Shown here piece by piece: positions 11,622 through 22,554 of a DNA stretch of 64,000 bases (position 1 is its first letter; each line of letters opens with the position of its first letter). The translations under genes were made by a program, and so were the position numbers. Origin of the DNA: Pegoplata infirma (lineage: Eukaryota > Arthropoda > Insecta > Diptera > Anthomyiidae); the NCBI GenBank assembly GCA_963921195.1, contig OY992539.1, forward strand, positions 40,938,299-41,002,298, given 5' to 3'. The notes beneath the pieces are model-generated. The model searched no databases, was not told the DNA's origin, and saw only the letters and a list, made by a program, of their open reading frames with translations.

Positions 11622-12980
11622 TTTTTTGTAAATTTGTTTTATTTAATCAGCTTCTACTGGTCCAATGGTGCGTCCGAGAGGGGTCATTAGTGGGACCGAC
11701 CCCCATTTATTTTTACCCTACAACAGTTTTTTAAAACATACCTATGCCCTATCTCCAATCGCTAAGTAGGCTCCCATACAAATAACAGTTGGAGCAAATT
11801 TTATAAAAATGTAATTTTGTATGGGAGCCTACTTAGGGAGTTGAGATAGGGCGTAGGTATATTTTGAAAAAATGTTGTAGGGTAAAACTAAATGGGGGTC
11901 GGTTCAACTAATGACCCCTCTCGGACGCACCATTGGACAGGTAGAAGCTGATTAAATAAAACAAATTTACAAAAAATAAAAAAAATTGTATGGGGACCGC
12001 CTTAACAGTTAAAGATAGAGTGTAGGTGTGTTCAGAAAAAATGTTTGGACTAAAAAAATATTGTGGGTCGGTCATACATTTTGTTGCTCTAAGGGCACTA
12101 TTAGGGCAGTTAAAGCAGTTGGAACAAATTTTAAAAAATGTCGTTTTGTGTGGGAGCCCCCTTAGAAATTGGAGATAGGGTATTAGTTTGTTCCAAAGAA
12201 ATGTTTAGAGGTAAAAATTAATAGGGGTCGTTCTTATAAAGGACCCCTCTATGATGCACCATTGGAGCAGTAGAAATGATTTTAAGATTGGAAAATTACA
12301 ATAAAATTTTTTCAAAAAATTTTAAAAAATAGTAATAATCGTTATCCCACGATCCTCCTGGGCAAAAAATTTGTAGAATTGATAGAAGTTTTACACAAAA
12401 AAATTTCCAAAAAATCGAAGAGTACAAACATTTTCAAAAATGACATTTAAATTTTAAAACTTAAAAATCGCATACTAGAGCGCTTTTAAAAATTTTTTGG
12501 GATTTGTTTTTAAAAAGTACGTGAAAAAATAAAAATTTTGAAAAAAAAAATTTGAAATTTGGACCATTATTGAAGAAGTTATGATTAAAAGAATTTTGGG
12601 CACCCTGAAAAATGGCCCCAATGCAAAATGGTCCCAACGACAAAAATGAAAAATGGCCCCAGTTTTGGGGTCTTTTTGAAAATGAAATTTCACCCCACTT
12701 TGAAATATGAAATATGGCCCCAATTCTGTGTGAAAAAATGCCCCAAAAAATTAGAACCATTTTTCTGAAAATGAAAAAAGGCCCCAAATTGCAGTATAAA
12801 AAATGACCCCAAAAAAAAATATGTGTTTTTCCCAAACCATTATAAATAAAATTTTCATTCAGTCAATTTCATTTAATTTCAGTCAATAATTATAAATTGT
12901 AATTAATAATTATAAATTTAAAATAACTCCCAATGAAATTATTTTTTTTTTATTTAAAACTTTTGAGTTGTATTAACGAC

Positions 12981-13106
12981 ATGAATGATATTATTAACGC
13001 TTTCGGGCTGCTGCTTATGGTGGGTTTACATCATTGGATTTTCGGTATGATTTTGGCACCCATTATAGTTCTCATGATTATTCATATCTTTAAAGCACCC
13101 GTGTAA
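12981..13106 (+). other. Short hydrophobic ORF / exon-like segment inside TIR element
   Basis: A 41-codon frame from ATG to TAA encodes a peptide dominated by hydrophobic residues, including WIFGMILAPIIVLMIIHIF, consistent with one or two membrane segments. It is preceded by a T-rich tract (12,943-12,958) and a possible AG acceptor at 12,967. Near its end lies CCCGT|GTAAGTAC, a good splice-donor match, so it could be an internal exon read through into a following exon rather than a complete microprotein. The local base composition is less AT-rich than the surroundings. I do not recognise the protein. A second, weaker candidate with a hydrophobic stretch starts at 13,532 (84 codons). Both sit inside the GGCACC element, which suggests a captured gene fragment. 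Coincidence remains possible. Confidence 0.3.
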
Positions 13107-13263
13107 GTACTTCCATATAATTAAGTGAATTTAACAAAGATAAAAAATATATTCTGTTTTATTAACCCACTCGAAGAAGTTGGAATCAAATATATTCTTT
13201 GATGACTTATCGTTTCTAGGATTCTGTATAATGGCAGTAGCAATAATACATATTTCTTTTGAA

Positions 13264-13442
13264 AAACTTTAAATGCATAAAGGTGTGAAGAAAGCGCCGC
13301 AGGGGAAAAATTTTTACAAGAGATTTTAACAAAAAATTAAAAAAAAAAATCGCGCGATTTTTTTTTTAATTTTTTGTTAAAATCTCTTGTAAAAATTTTT
13401 CCCCTGCGGCGCTTTCTTCACACCTATATGCTTTTAAAGTTT
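13264..13442. repeat. Near-perfect palindrome, ~179 bp
   Basis: Arms of ~89 bp are centred on CGCG|CG at about 13,353. Key paired blocks are GGTGTGAAGAAAGCGCCGC with GCGGCGCTTTCTTCACACC, and TTTTTACAAGAGATTTTAAC with its complement. A single-arm copy occurs at about 57,322-57,380 inside the hAT-type element, showing that this is a dispersed sequence. It could form a very stable hairpin RNA. Confidence 0.9.
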
Positions 13443-14551
13443 AAAAAAATAAAATAATTAACTTAAGTAACTCGGAAATAAAATTTAAGTAGGTTTTTAT
13501 AATACCGAAAGACCAACGGACCTCAGAGTACATGAGTGCTGACGTAAAGCGTAAGCAACCACTTAAAACCTATACCAAAATGAAATTAACATTTCAAATT
13601 ATCTATCCAAGTTCCTTCCTACTTTTTGTTTTGTCACTTCAGATTTTTGTTTTGTTGTACTGCTGCCCAAAAAAAACTTTATTTTGCGGAGAGGGACTTA
13701 TCCTTAAGTCCGACCTAAGGCCGGCTACGCAGAAAAACTTTAAAGCAAAAAAAAAATTTTTCACACAGATTTTGTACACATATTAATAAATGCATGCCAA
13801 TTGTTAAAAGTCTTAATTAAAAAACGACGGGGATTATGTGGAAATAATTTTATTATTTTTATTAAATTTGGGGCCATTATTCATTCTGCAAAATAACCCC
13901 AAATCAAAAAATGAAAAATGACCCTATTAATTTTGGGGTCATATAAAAATGAAAAATGGCCCCAAAATTAAAAGGAAAAATTACCCCAAAAAACTAGGAA
14001 AAATGACCCCAAATTTTCGTGTTGTTGTACTCCATATAAAAATTTGGGGCCATTTTTCATTTTCGTTTTGGGGCCATTTTGCATTGGGGTCATTTTTCAT
14101 GGTGCCGAATTTTGAGTAAAGGAAAAAACTACCAATTTTTAAAAATTCGATATCTTTTGAACGGGTCATCAAAAAAATCAGATTTTTTTGATGATTTACC
14201 ACGAAGGAGTTTTCGAAGGGTACTAAAAACTTGTTAACAAATTAGGAAAATCTAAAAAAAAAAAATTTCAAAGTGTCCGATTTAACATGGAATGCCCCAT
14301 ATGTACTTTATGGGATTCTAAACCGATATTTCGATGCATTACACAAGGAGTGACAAAGTGGGAATACTGATGGATATAAAAAAGGGATAAAATACTTGGT
14401 ACTTTTTTTATTACCTGAAAAAATGGTCATGGAAACTTGAGATTAAAAATGTCGAATCTTTTCTGCAAAAAAAAAAGTTCTAAAAAACAACTTTTTAAAA
14501 AATGTTGGTTTTAATTTCGATGCATACCCTTATACTGTGGGTGGTAGGTAT

Positions 14552-15567
14552 AACAAGTAGAAAAGTTAAATTCGACTTTGCCGATTCTATGAATACCCTC
14601 CACAATGCCTTTTTGAAGGATAGTACATTTTAACGAGAAAAAATTAACTATTTTGATTAGAAATATTTTATTTTGAGTAAAAAACTCTTTTTTTGCCATT
14701 TAAAAGAAAAATTACTAATTTTTTTTTTGAGTGTAAAACTTTTTTCGAGTGTAATGTTTTTTTACTGTAAAAATATTTCTGAGTGAATGCACGTACGTAT
14801 GTACACAAAATATTGCCATTTTTGTAAAAAAAATAACAATTTTTGAAAAAAAAGAAAAATTAATAATTTTTTTTTAGTGTAGAATTTTTTTTGAGTGTAA
14901 AATTTTTTTCGAGTGTAAAATTTTTTCGAGTGTTATTTATAAGTTACCAATTCTTTTAAAACTAAACAAGTTTAAAAAGCATTGCTTTAAACCTAAACAA
15001 GTTTGAAAAGCATTGCTTAGTTACCACCAATGCTTATAAAACTTGTTTACCACGTGGCATTTAAGATGAACAAAATCTGAAATTCGGGGTTTTGCTTATA
15101 ACTTTTGAACCACTTGACCGATTGAGCTGAAATTCAATACCAAACAGACCTGAGGAACGGCAAAGATGCATGCCACATTTCAGCAGTCTCATTGTTGTTT
15201 TTCGAAAGTCATCGTGTTTTTTATCTCGTAAATTTGGGAAACCCCTTGCCGAAATTTACTCTTTTGCTCATAACTTTTGAACCACTGGACGGATTTGGCT
15301 GGATTGCAATACCAACCTGACCAGGTAAATGACCAACATATATGCCAAACTTCAGTAGCCTCTGTGAAGTCTTTCAAAAGTTAGCGTGTTTTCTACGGAC
15401 AGACAGACGGACGGACGAACGGACGGACGGACATCGCTAGATCGACTTAAAATCGATCGAGGATCATGAATATATATACTTTATGGGGTCCTAGACCAAT
15501 ATTTCGATGTGTTACAAACGGAATGACAAACTTATATATACCCTCTATCACTAGAGTGGAGGGTATA
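14552..15567 (-). mobile_element. DINE-1-like Helitron, essentially complete copy
   Basis: Reading on the minus strand: ATACCCTCCACTCTAGTGAT hairpin end at 15,567, GTTTGTAACACATCGAAATATTGG-like block, CCATAAAGTATAT block, GTCC-rich microsatellite (15,395-15,435), a central region matching 59,409-60,425, and near 14,560-14,600 a subterminal GGAGGGTAT followed by a degenerate TTCGGC..GTCGAA hairpin. A run of GAGTGTAAAA-type short repeats (14,730-14,935) is internal. Frames such as 15,189-15,377 are shared with the other copy but have no protein homology I recognise. Nonautonomous. Confidence 0.85.
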
Positions 15568-15699
15568 AAAAGGGGTAAAATACCGTGGTACTTTTTTTAT
15601 CACCTAAAAAAATGGTCATAAAAACTTGAAATGTCAAATCTTTAATGAAAAGTGTATGATAAAGTGTTGCATTATTTTTCGACCAATGTAACTTGTCAT

Positions 15700-15790
15700 C
15701 AATATAATGAAGCGGTTTCATCAATATGATGATGCGGTGCCATCAATATGATGAAGGTGTCATCAATATTATGAAGGGTGTCATCAATAA
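15700..15790. repeat. Short tandem repeat, ATCAATATGATGAAGG-type unit
   Basis: Four degenerate units of about 20 bp (CATCAATATGATGAAGGTGT). A further unit occurs at about 18,088-18,108, on the far side of the inverted-repeat complex at 16,374-18,076, suggesting that complex and the SINEs inserted into a larger repeat. 14,293-14,551 before the DINE copy holds a decayed DINE 5' end and AT-rich DNA. Confidence 0.6.
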
Positions 15791-15905
15791 CAATTTTTTT
15801 TTGTTCACAAATTAGCAAATGTTGATAAACATGTATATAATTTTTTTTTGAGAATTTACATATATATATTAGCAAAAGTTATCTAACTAAGTTGTGGTGT
15901 AAAAT

Positions 15906-15992
15906 GTTCTTCTATAGATGGCTGAACTATCTAAGGCGTCCACAATAAACGCTTCAACTGGTAGGCCGTGGGTTGAAGTACCGGACAGGAAT
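15906..15992 (+). mobile_element. tRNA-derived SINE, family B, copy 1
   Basis: The tRNA-like head TGGCTGAACTATCTAAGGCG (A-box region) is followed by CAACTGGTAGGCCGTGGGTTGAAGTACC (degenerate B-box region), then a T-rich 3' region. The head aligns base for base with the copy at 41,566-42,665 (CTAAGGCGTC, CTTCARCYGGTAGG). No clear target duplication was found. Confidence 0.65.
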
Positions 15993-16059
15993 TGTTTCTT
16001 TTTTATTTTTTTTTATATATTTATTCAATATTTTTATTTATTTTATTATATATTTTTAT

Positions 16060-16223
16060 TTTATTATAAATTACCATATAATTACAAATCATATACTAAT
16101 TTTACATAACCGAGAACTGGTAACAATGACCTTTCGTCTTAATGTAGCGAAACAGGCCTATGGTGGGAATCGAACTCACGACCCTCATAGGTTAGCACGC
16201 CACCAACTAGCCTACTGGGGCGC
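16060..16223 (-). mobile_element. tRNA-derived SINE, family A, copy 2 (reverse)
   Basis: Reverse complement gives CCCAGTAGGCTAGTTGGTGG, CGTGCTAACCTATGAGGG and the T-arm GTGAGTTCGATTCCCACC, followed by GTAGCGAAACAGG.. and CCAGTTCTCGGTTATG. The tail differs from copy 1 and shares ATATAATTACAAATCAT with the copy at 45,555, so at least two subfamilies exist. Sits in plus-strand T-rich DNA downstream of the family B copy. Confidence 0.8.
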
Positions 16224-16373
16224 CTATTATTTTATTATAATTTTAATTATTATAAAAAAATGCAGAAGGCATATTGATGACATAAGGAAATGTGTCATCA
16301 CTTGTTTCTTCAATTTTGATTTGACAAAATTCATTAATATGATAAATTTTGTCAAAATTAATGACAGCAAGTG

Positions 16374-18076
16374 CACTCAAAATAATAACTCTGTAAAATA
16401 CTCTGTAAAATGACTGTAATCTCAATTCAACAGATATTTGACCGAGTTTTCTGTCAAAATACAGATTTAAACACTCAAAATAAAAACTTTGTTAAATACT
16501 CTGTAAAATGACTGTAATCTTAGTTAAACAGATATTTGACAGAGTTTTCTGTCAAAATACAGATTTAAAGAAAATACTTTGTATTTTGTTGTGACAAAAT
16601 AACAAAGTTTCCTATGTTTTATTACTTTTTACTTTGTTATCTTAATTTTACAGATAATTAACAGAGTTTTCTGCTAAAATACAGATCTAAGCAAAATACT
16701 TCGTATTTTTTTATAACCAAAAAAAAATTCTGTTTTGAGTAGTTTTTGTTTTTGTTACCAAACATTAAAATTTTATGTGTATATTTTTTTTTTTTTGAGA
16801 AAAAGTTGCAAAAAAAGTTATAAATTTTTTTTCAGAAATCTTATAAAAATTTTACAAAATAATATGTATTTAACTAAACTCTGTAAATTTACAGAGTTTT
16901 TTCTGTATTTTTTTTTTGCATCAAATGTATTTTACAAATATATGTAAATTTACATAGTTTTTTTTGCTAAATGGTGGTTTATTTAACCAATATTTTACTA
17001 GAAACTCTGCACTCAAAATAATAACTCTGTTAAATTACAGAAAAACTCTGCTAATTTAACAGAGTACACCATACTTTTCCAGCTAGCAACATTTCTTGGT
17101 AATTTTACTAAAAAACTATGTAAAATGATTTTGACAGAAAAAAACTGTTAATTTACAGAGTTTATAGTAAAATATTGGTTAAATATGAAAGCTTTTTTAC
17201 AGAGAAAACTTTGTAATTTTACTATAAAACTCTGTAAAATGATTTGGACAAAAAAAAACTGTTAATTTACAGAGTATCTAGTAAAATATTGGTTAAATAA
17301 ACCACCATTTAGCAAAGAAAACTATGTAAATTTACATATATTTGTAAAATACATTTAATGCAAAAAAAAATTTACAGAAAAAAACTCTGTAAATTTACAG
17401 AGTTTAGTTAAATGCATGTTATTTTGTAAAATTTTTATAAGATTTCTGAAAAAAAATTTTTGATAACTTATTTTGCTACTTTTTCAACTTTTCTCAAAAA
17501 AAAATATACAGATAAAATTCTGATGTTTGGTAACAAAAACAAAAACTACTCAAAACAGAAAACTTTTTTAGTTATAAAAAATACGAAGTATTTTGCTTAG
17601 GATCTGTATTTTAGCAGAAAACTCTGTTAATTATCTGTAAAATTAAGATTACAAAGTAAATAGTAATATAACAGAAGAAACTTGGTTTTTTGTCACAACA
17701 AAATACAAAGTATTTTCTTTAAATCTGTATTTTGACAGAAAACTCTGTCAAATATCTGTTGAATTGAGATTACAGTCATTTTACAGAGTATTTTACAGAG
17801 TTATTATTTTGAGTGTGTAAATTAACAGTTTTTTTTGTCCAAATCATTTTACAGAGTTTTATAGTAAAATTACAGAGTTTTCTCTATAAAAAAGCTTTCA
17901 TATTTAAGCAATATTTTACTATAAACTCTGTAAATTAACAGTTTTTTTCTGTCAAAATCATTTTACAGAGTTTTTTAGTAAAATTACCAAGAAATGTTGT
18001 TAGCTGGAAAAGTATGGTGTTCTCTGTTAAATTAGCAGAGTATTTCTGTAATTTAACAGAGTTATTATTTTGAGTG
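16374..18076. mobile_element. Interleaved inverted repeats A-B-A'-B' with CACTCAAAATAATAACTCTG ends
   Basis: A = 16,374-17,009; B = 17,010-~17,268; A' (inverse of A) = ~17,269-17,815; B' (inverse of B) = 17,816-18,076. Both A and B start with CACTCAAAATAATAACTCTG, and A' and B' end with its complement. All parts are built from ACTCTGT/ACAGAGT-containing sub-repeats such as CTGTAAATTTACAG. No coding potential. Looks like two foldback elements of one family, one inserted next to or inside the other. Confidence 0.85.
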
Positions 18077-18109
18077 TGATAAAACCGTATCATCAATATG
18101 ATGAAGCAT

Positions 18110-19170
18110 TTTTTTTTTGAGTGTAGAAACTTGAAATGCAGATCATCCAGCGTAAAAAAATATTTTGACAAATATACTTTTAGAAAGTTAAGATTTTAAG
18201 AGGGTTAAAAGTACTTTTTAGAAAGTTTCGATTTTAAGATGGTAAAAAAGTATACTCTGGTACTTTTTCGATCTCCTGAAAATATGGTCATTCCAAAAAA
18301 TAACTTTAGTAAATTTTAGATTCTAAAAGCGGATTCAGATAGAAAATTAATACTTTATAACTATTGAACCAGACTCCCTGAGTATCAACATTTGGCATGT
18401 ATGATCCTTCTAAATTTTCATAAATTTTTCATACATATTATGAAAAAATCGTTATTCTAATAAAAACAAATGTCATTGACTTACTTAAATAAATCACTTA
18501 ATAAACATTTTTTCAGTGTATGACCACTTATTCTGAAAAAAAAACTTAATTAAAAGTCCACAAAATCACAGAAACCATAAAGTTGTTTCTTTACTCAAAT
18601 AATTAAATAACAAAATATTTCTATATTTTTATTTAATTAACAGTTGAAAGACAAACTTTTTTTATTTTTTTTTTTCATTTTACAATACCACAAATGGTTT
18701 AGATCTTTAATTTTTATTATTTTTTTTAATAAATTTAATATTTTATTTTATTCAGTTACTTTTGAAATACCGGAAATTAAGTTAATTTTTGACAAAAAAA
18801 AAAAGTTTCTTATTTTCAATAAAATAGAAAAATGTTAGAAATTATTTTTGATATGAAATGGGAGTAAAACAAGTTTCCTATAAATGTTAGATCTACTTGT
18901 GTTGTAGCATTCAACCTGACAGGGCTGTAATAGTGTGGGTGGGTGTTTGGTTGGTTGGTTAATAGGCCATACGTGTTTAGCATCATTGATTTTATGAAAC
19001 ATCAAGATTAAATATATAAAATGTCATATAAATGTTAACAAAACAAAAAGCAACACAACAACGAGAACAAAAAATAGGAAATTGTTTAAATGTTTTGAAA
19101 TATATTGGAAGGACACAAACTGAAACATTAGAGTGGCTTCTTCAATATTTTTTTTTTTTTGATTTTCTTA
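18110..19170. other. AT-rich DNA without recognisable gene
   Basis: Long A/T runs, no supported frame. A GGGTGGGTGTTTGGTTGGTTGG simple stretch lies near 18,935. No element ends recognised. Confidence 0.5.
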
Positions 19171-19179
19171 AGTGTCCGG

Positions 19180-19310
19180 GAAAATTTTTATTCTACTGGA
19201 CCTACAAATTTTGTGGCACAACTTTAAGGCCAATCGGATAAAATTAGGCTCCGGGCGATCTAAGTTTTGGATTTTTGGAAATTAACAAAAAAAAATCACC
19301 AAAATCTCTA
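19180..19310 (-). repeat. Dispersed repeat X, copy 1
   Basis: Reverse complement contains CCGGAGCCTAATTTTATCCGATTGGCC, then CACAAAATTTGTAGGTCCAGTAGAATAAAAATTTTCCCGG. The same block order appears in the plus orientation at 20,395-20,640 and, more diverged, at 23,187-23,880, 25,430-25,650 and 47,850-47,965. Function and class unknown. Many copies carry a T-rich segment and an AGGGTGGC- or AGGGTAGC-type end. Confidence 0.6.
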
Positions 19311-19439
19311 AACAATGGGTGAAGATCAATACCGTTTTAACCATTAGGACACACTGGGCACGTGTCCGGGGCCCAAACTCACGGGGGCCCCGGAATGCCA
19401 ATAAATTCGCTTAAACGAAAAATTTGTTTTATTTTTAAG

Positions 19440-19770
19440 ACAAATTACAAGAAAAAGTCTCGTAATCCCATTTTACCAATATTTGACAGTTTTTCTTTTT
19501 TTACAAAACAATTTTTGACCGAAATTTAGTTTTTTTTTTGTAATTTTACAATATCTTTTTGTAATTTTACAAATTTCCATTTTTTTTATTTACAAAAAAA
19601 TCTAGTAAATTCACGAGAATTCCTTGTAAGTTTTATTTCGCCACAAAAGTTGTAAATTTACAATTTTATTACCAAAATGCTTGTAAAATTATAAAAAATC
19701 TCAAAACTTTTACCAAGAGGTAGCAAAAAAAAGTTACAAACTTTTCTTGTCATTTTACAAGGTTTTTTTT
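19440..19770. repeat. Dispersed repeat T (TTACAAG / GTAAAATTAC family)
   Basis: Contains AAAAGTCTCGTAATCCCATT, TTTTACCAATATTTGACAGTTTT, and several TTGTAAATTTACAATTTTATT and TTACAAGG blocks. The same units in the same order occur at 22,555-23,065, 57,645-57,800, 58,258-58,790 and 58,940-59,408. Units are semi-palindromic and partly tandem. Noncoding nonautonomous repeat of unknown class. Confidence 0.7.
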
Positions 19771-19783
19771 AGTGTAGAAAAAG

Positions 19784-20270
19784 TTTCAGATTCTAAGACA
19801 TTTCTCGTATTGATAAAGTCTCAGATTCTAAGACATTTTTCGTATAGAAAAATTCTCAGATTATTTTTTATATAGAAAAATTCTCAGATTCTGAGGCATG
19901 TTTTATATAAAAAAATTTTCAGATTCAGAGAAATTTTTCGTATAAAAAAGTATCAGTTTCTGAGACTGTCTTCGTATGGAAAAAGTCTAAGACCTTAAGA
20001 CATTTTTCGTAAAGAAAAAGTCGCAGATTTTGAGACATTTTTCTTATAGAAAAAATAATTTTTCGCAAAAAAAAATTATTTTTTGTATGGAAAAAATCGC
20101 AGATTCTGAGCAATTTTTTTTCGTATAAAAATAGTATGAGATTCTGAAAACTTTTCGCACAGAAAAGGTTTCTGATTCGGAGAAGTTTTTCGTATAAAAA
20201 GGTCTAAGGTTTTGACTCATTTTTTCTTTAAAAAATGTTTTAAATTCTGAGACATTTTTCTCCCCAGAAA
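19784..20270. repeat. Minisatellite, ~38-45-bp unit (CAGATTCTGAGACATTTTTCG)
   Basis: About eleven degenerate units with consensus around CAGATTCTGAGACATTTT followed by TCGTATAGAAAAAGTCT. Open frames on the minus strand here arise from the repeat. Isolated units occur at about 26,305-26,345 and, notably, at 31,785-31,825 at the edge of the 39-bp satellite array. Confidence 0.8.
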
Positions 20271-20394
20271 AATGTAACCAATAACCCATAATAATAAAAT
20301 CATGACCCGAGAATGTTTTTTTTTTCGTCATTAGACTTTTTTATTCCAGCGGGCCCCGAATTCTTGTAAGCCCAAGTGAACGGCCATACCTTTT

Positions 20395-21290
20395 TTTGTA
20401 ATTTCCAAAAATCCAAAACTTTGATCACCGGGCGCCACGGTTGAATTTAGCCCGATTGGCCGTAAATTTTTTCCACATAAGTTTTGGGCCTAGCAGAATA
20501 AAAATGTTCCCGAACTTTAATAACACCGCTCAACAAATCGAAGGTTTTTGGCTCCGGTTTGAAGTTTCATATAAAATTTTAAAAGATTTTGACTCGCTGG
20601 TTCCAAATCTGTGCTCCAAATTTTTCCCTCACGTCTAGAATTTTAATTATTCGCGGTTGAAAATGCGAAAAACGCGATTTTTGCCTTTTTTAAAAGCCTG
20701 CACAGCAGTCACTGGGTGGAATAAAAATCTGGTATAAAGCGTTTAAGTAGAATTGAACTGTGATCTCAAATATATGATCAAAAAATTTGAAGTTGTTGCA
20801 CTATTATTGGCCAAACATGTATTTTTAAAAAACACAGTGAAAAAAATTAGAAAAGCACCATTTTAAAAGACTCTAAAACAAAAACCAGTTGATCAATCTT
20901 TACTGTGACGATCTCAAAATTTTGGCAAAAGTTCATTCTTTATTATAGACTTTTAAACCCTTTATCTTCCGGTTTATACGAAAAATAACACAGAAAACTT
21001 AAATTAGTAAAATATTTTTTTTAGCTTTTCTTTGAAAAATATAAAAAAAAAAACTAAGGTATCTTACCTTACCTTTTTTACAAAAATGTTAATTTTAACA
21101 GTATCTTTTTAAAACGCAAGTGTAACCCAACCAAACGCAACAATTGAAAAAAAATGTTTTCTATGTTGGAGACCATATACAAATTATACTTTTTTTTGGA
21201 AAAATTTTGAGAACAGATTTGGAATCAGGAGATCAAAGTCTACTAATCACCAGAATTCAAACTGTAAAATGAGTGTTGAGCGGTGTAATC
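20395..21290. repeat. Dispersed repeat X, copy 2, forming an imperfect foldback
   Basis: 20,395-20,510 matches repeat X in plus orientation. The continuation 20,510-20,632 (ACACCGCTCAACA, GGTTCCAAATCTGTGCTC) pairs imperfectly with 21,186-21,290 read in reverse (ACACCGCTCAACA, GATTCCAAATCTGTTCTC). The 550-bp loop holds no recognisable gene. A coding-looking 70-codon minus frame at 21,243-21,455 overlaps the right arm and is treated as repeat-derived. Confidence 0.55.
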
Positions 21291-21645
21291 GGAAGTAAAA
21301 CTGGCATACAAAGAAATTGCTCTCTTTTGAAATACGTTTGTTAGAGTCGTACTGAATTTAACTCTTAAGGAATTTTTTATTTCAACCCAGTCGGCAAAAA
21401 GTATCGCTGACCAACTACTGACTTGTCGTTGCAGACTCACCAGTATGGCTGGCAAACAAATGTAAAAAGTAGTTTTTGAAAATTTTGTAGGGGGAAAAGG
21501 TATAAAATAATGTAATTTTGTACTTTTTATCTAGAAGCTTTTTATTTGAAATGTAAAACAAGCTTTGGAAAAAGTACTTTCCGTCAAGTACTTGCCATTA
21601 AAGTTCTTTTTAAAAGGGGTACAAAAGGGTAAACATTTTAACTTT

Positions 21646-22071
21646 CCCAGCAAAAAATTGCATTACCAAGTAATGAAATGTGTAATGGGAAATTCCAAAG
21701 TTATAACTATTTCTGATTCGAATTACCTTTCCCATTACATTTACAAGCAAATGTGCCAAATGTAATGATTATCAAACCAGTATTAATAACTAATTACATA
21801 AATACTTATAGGTAATTAAAAAATTATTTAAAAAAAAAATTTAAAAACTAAAAAAATATTTAATTTTATTTTCTTTTTAATCAAAATAATATACAGTGAG
21901 TCAAAAAGTGAAAATCTAGTTTTGAATTTTTTTTATTTTATTATAATGACGTAGGTAAGTCATTATTAGTAAGTAATTATTTTTCATTTCAAAATAATGC
22001 TAAAGGTAATTTTCTGTCATTACTAAGTAATTCGAATGGTAATGATGTGTAATTACCAAGTTTTTGCTGGG
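21646..22071. mobile_element. MITE with CCCAGCAAAAA terminal inverted repeats
   Basis: Ends CCCAGCAAAAAATTG (left) and CAAGTTTTTGCTGGG (right), with further subterminal inverted similarity of TTACCAAGTAATGA-type blocks. 426 bp, noncoding. The target duplication is unclear. The flanks (21,480-21,640 and 22,075-22,500) share GTAAACATTTTAC-type blocks and a weak imperfect repeat, otherwise nothing. Confidence 0.75.
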
Positions 22072-22554
22072 TTGGAGTAAAAGTAAACATTTTACATTTT
22101 ACTTTGGTACACTCTCTATTTCCTAAAATAATGTTTTCAGAAACTTAAATTTTTGAATTTTGGATATTCCAGCGAAAACAAACGATCTTGCAAAAGTTCT
22201 TTTTTGGAAAATCTGATTCTAATTGTAAGAACCACCATAAAATCTCATTATAGATTTTTACATTATTTACCTTAGAATTACTTAGATTACATTTTTTTTA
22301 CTTGTTTGAAAAATTCAGTGGGCCTTAAAAAAAGAACTCGAGCTAAGTTTTTAAAACCCTTCGGCGGTTTTGGTCTACTATTGGTATACTTTCTTTTTTG
22401 GTCCCATCAAAGATACAAAATCGTGTTGTACAGTTTAATGGATCTAGAAATTTTAAATGTAACACAGGTTTTGAAAAAAGTACCTTTTGGAAATTTTGAT
22501 TTGAATGGTGTAGGAAGGGTAAAAATTGTTCTTAGGCAATTTTTCGAACTTCTG

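Larger units (their letters stand above)
12599..14106. mobile_element. TIR element with 8-bp target duplication, GGCACC ends
   Basis: The ends are long inverted repeats starting GGCACC(C/A)TGAAAAATG, then (G/A)CCCCAATGCAAAATGG, continuing imperfectly for about 60 bp and into further TGGCCCCAA-type subterminal repeats (12,650-12,800 and 13,865-14,100). An exact 8-bp duplication GAATTTTG flanks it at 12,591-12,598 and 14,107-14,114. An 8-bp duplication is expected for hAT- or P-type transposons, but I cannot assign the superfamily from these ends. No transposase seen. The interior carries an exon-like segment (12,981-13,106) and a palindrome (13,264-13,442). Confidence 0.85.
10966..14292. mobile_element. 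Foldback element, same family as 49,441-51,352, interrupted twice
   Basis: Left arm: 10,966-~11,150 and 11,622-~11,790. Loop around 11,800. Right arm: 11,830-12,598, resuming at 14,107-14,292. Paired blocks include CCTATCTCC..AAGTAGGCTCCCATAC against GTATGGGAGCCTACTT..GATAGGG. The left arm lacks the outer ~500 bp found in the right arm. A second foldback sits in the left arm (11,188-11,621) and a GGCACC-ended element in the right arm (12,599-14,106). The right end CATGGAATGCCCCA abuts a CATAAAGTA block of a DINE-1-like repeat, exactly as in the copy at 49,441. Noncoding. Confidence 0.8.

Noticed and set aside
12461..12835. 124-codon minus frame with repeated GAIFH/GPFF pattern
   Set aside because: Produced by the TGGCCCCAA subterminal repeats of the GGCACC element; not a gene.
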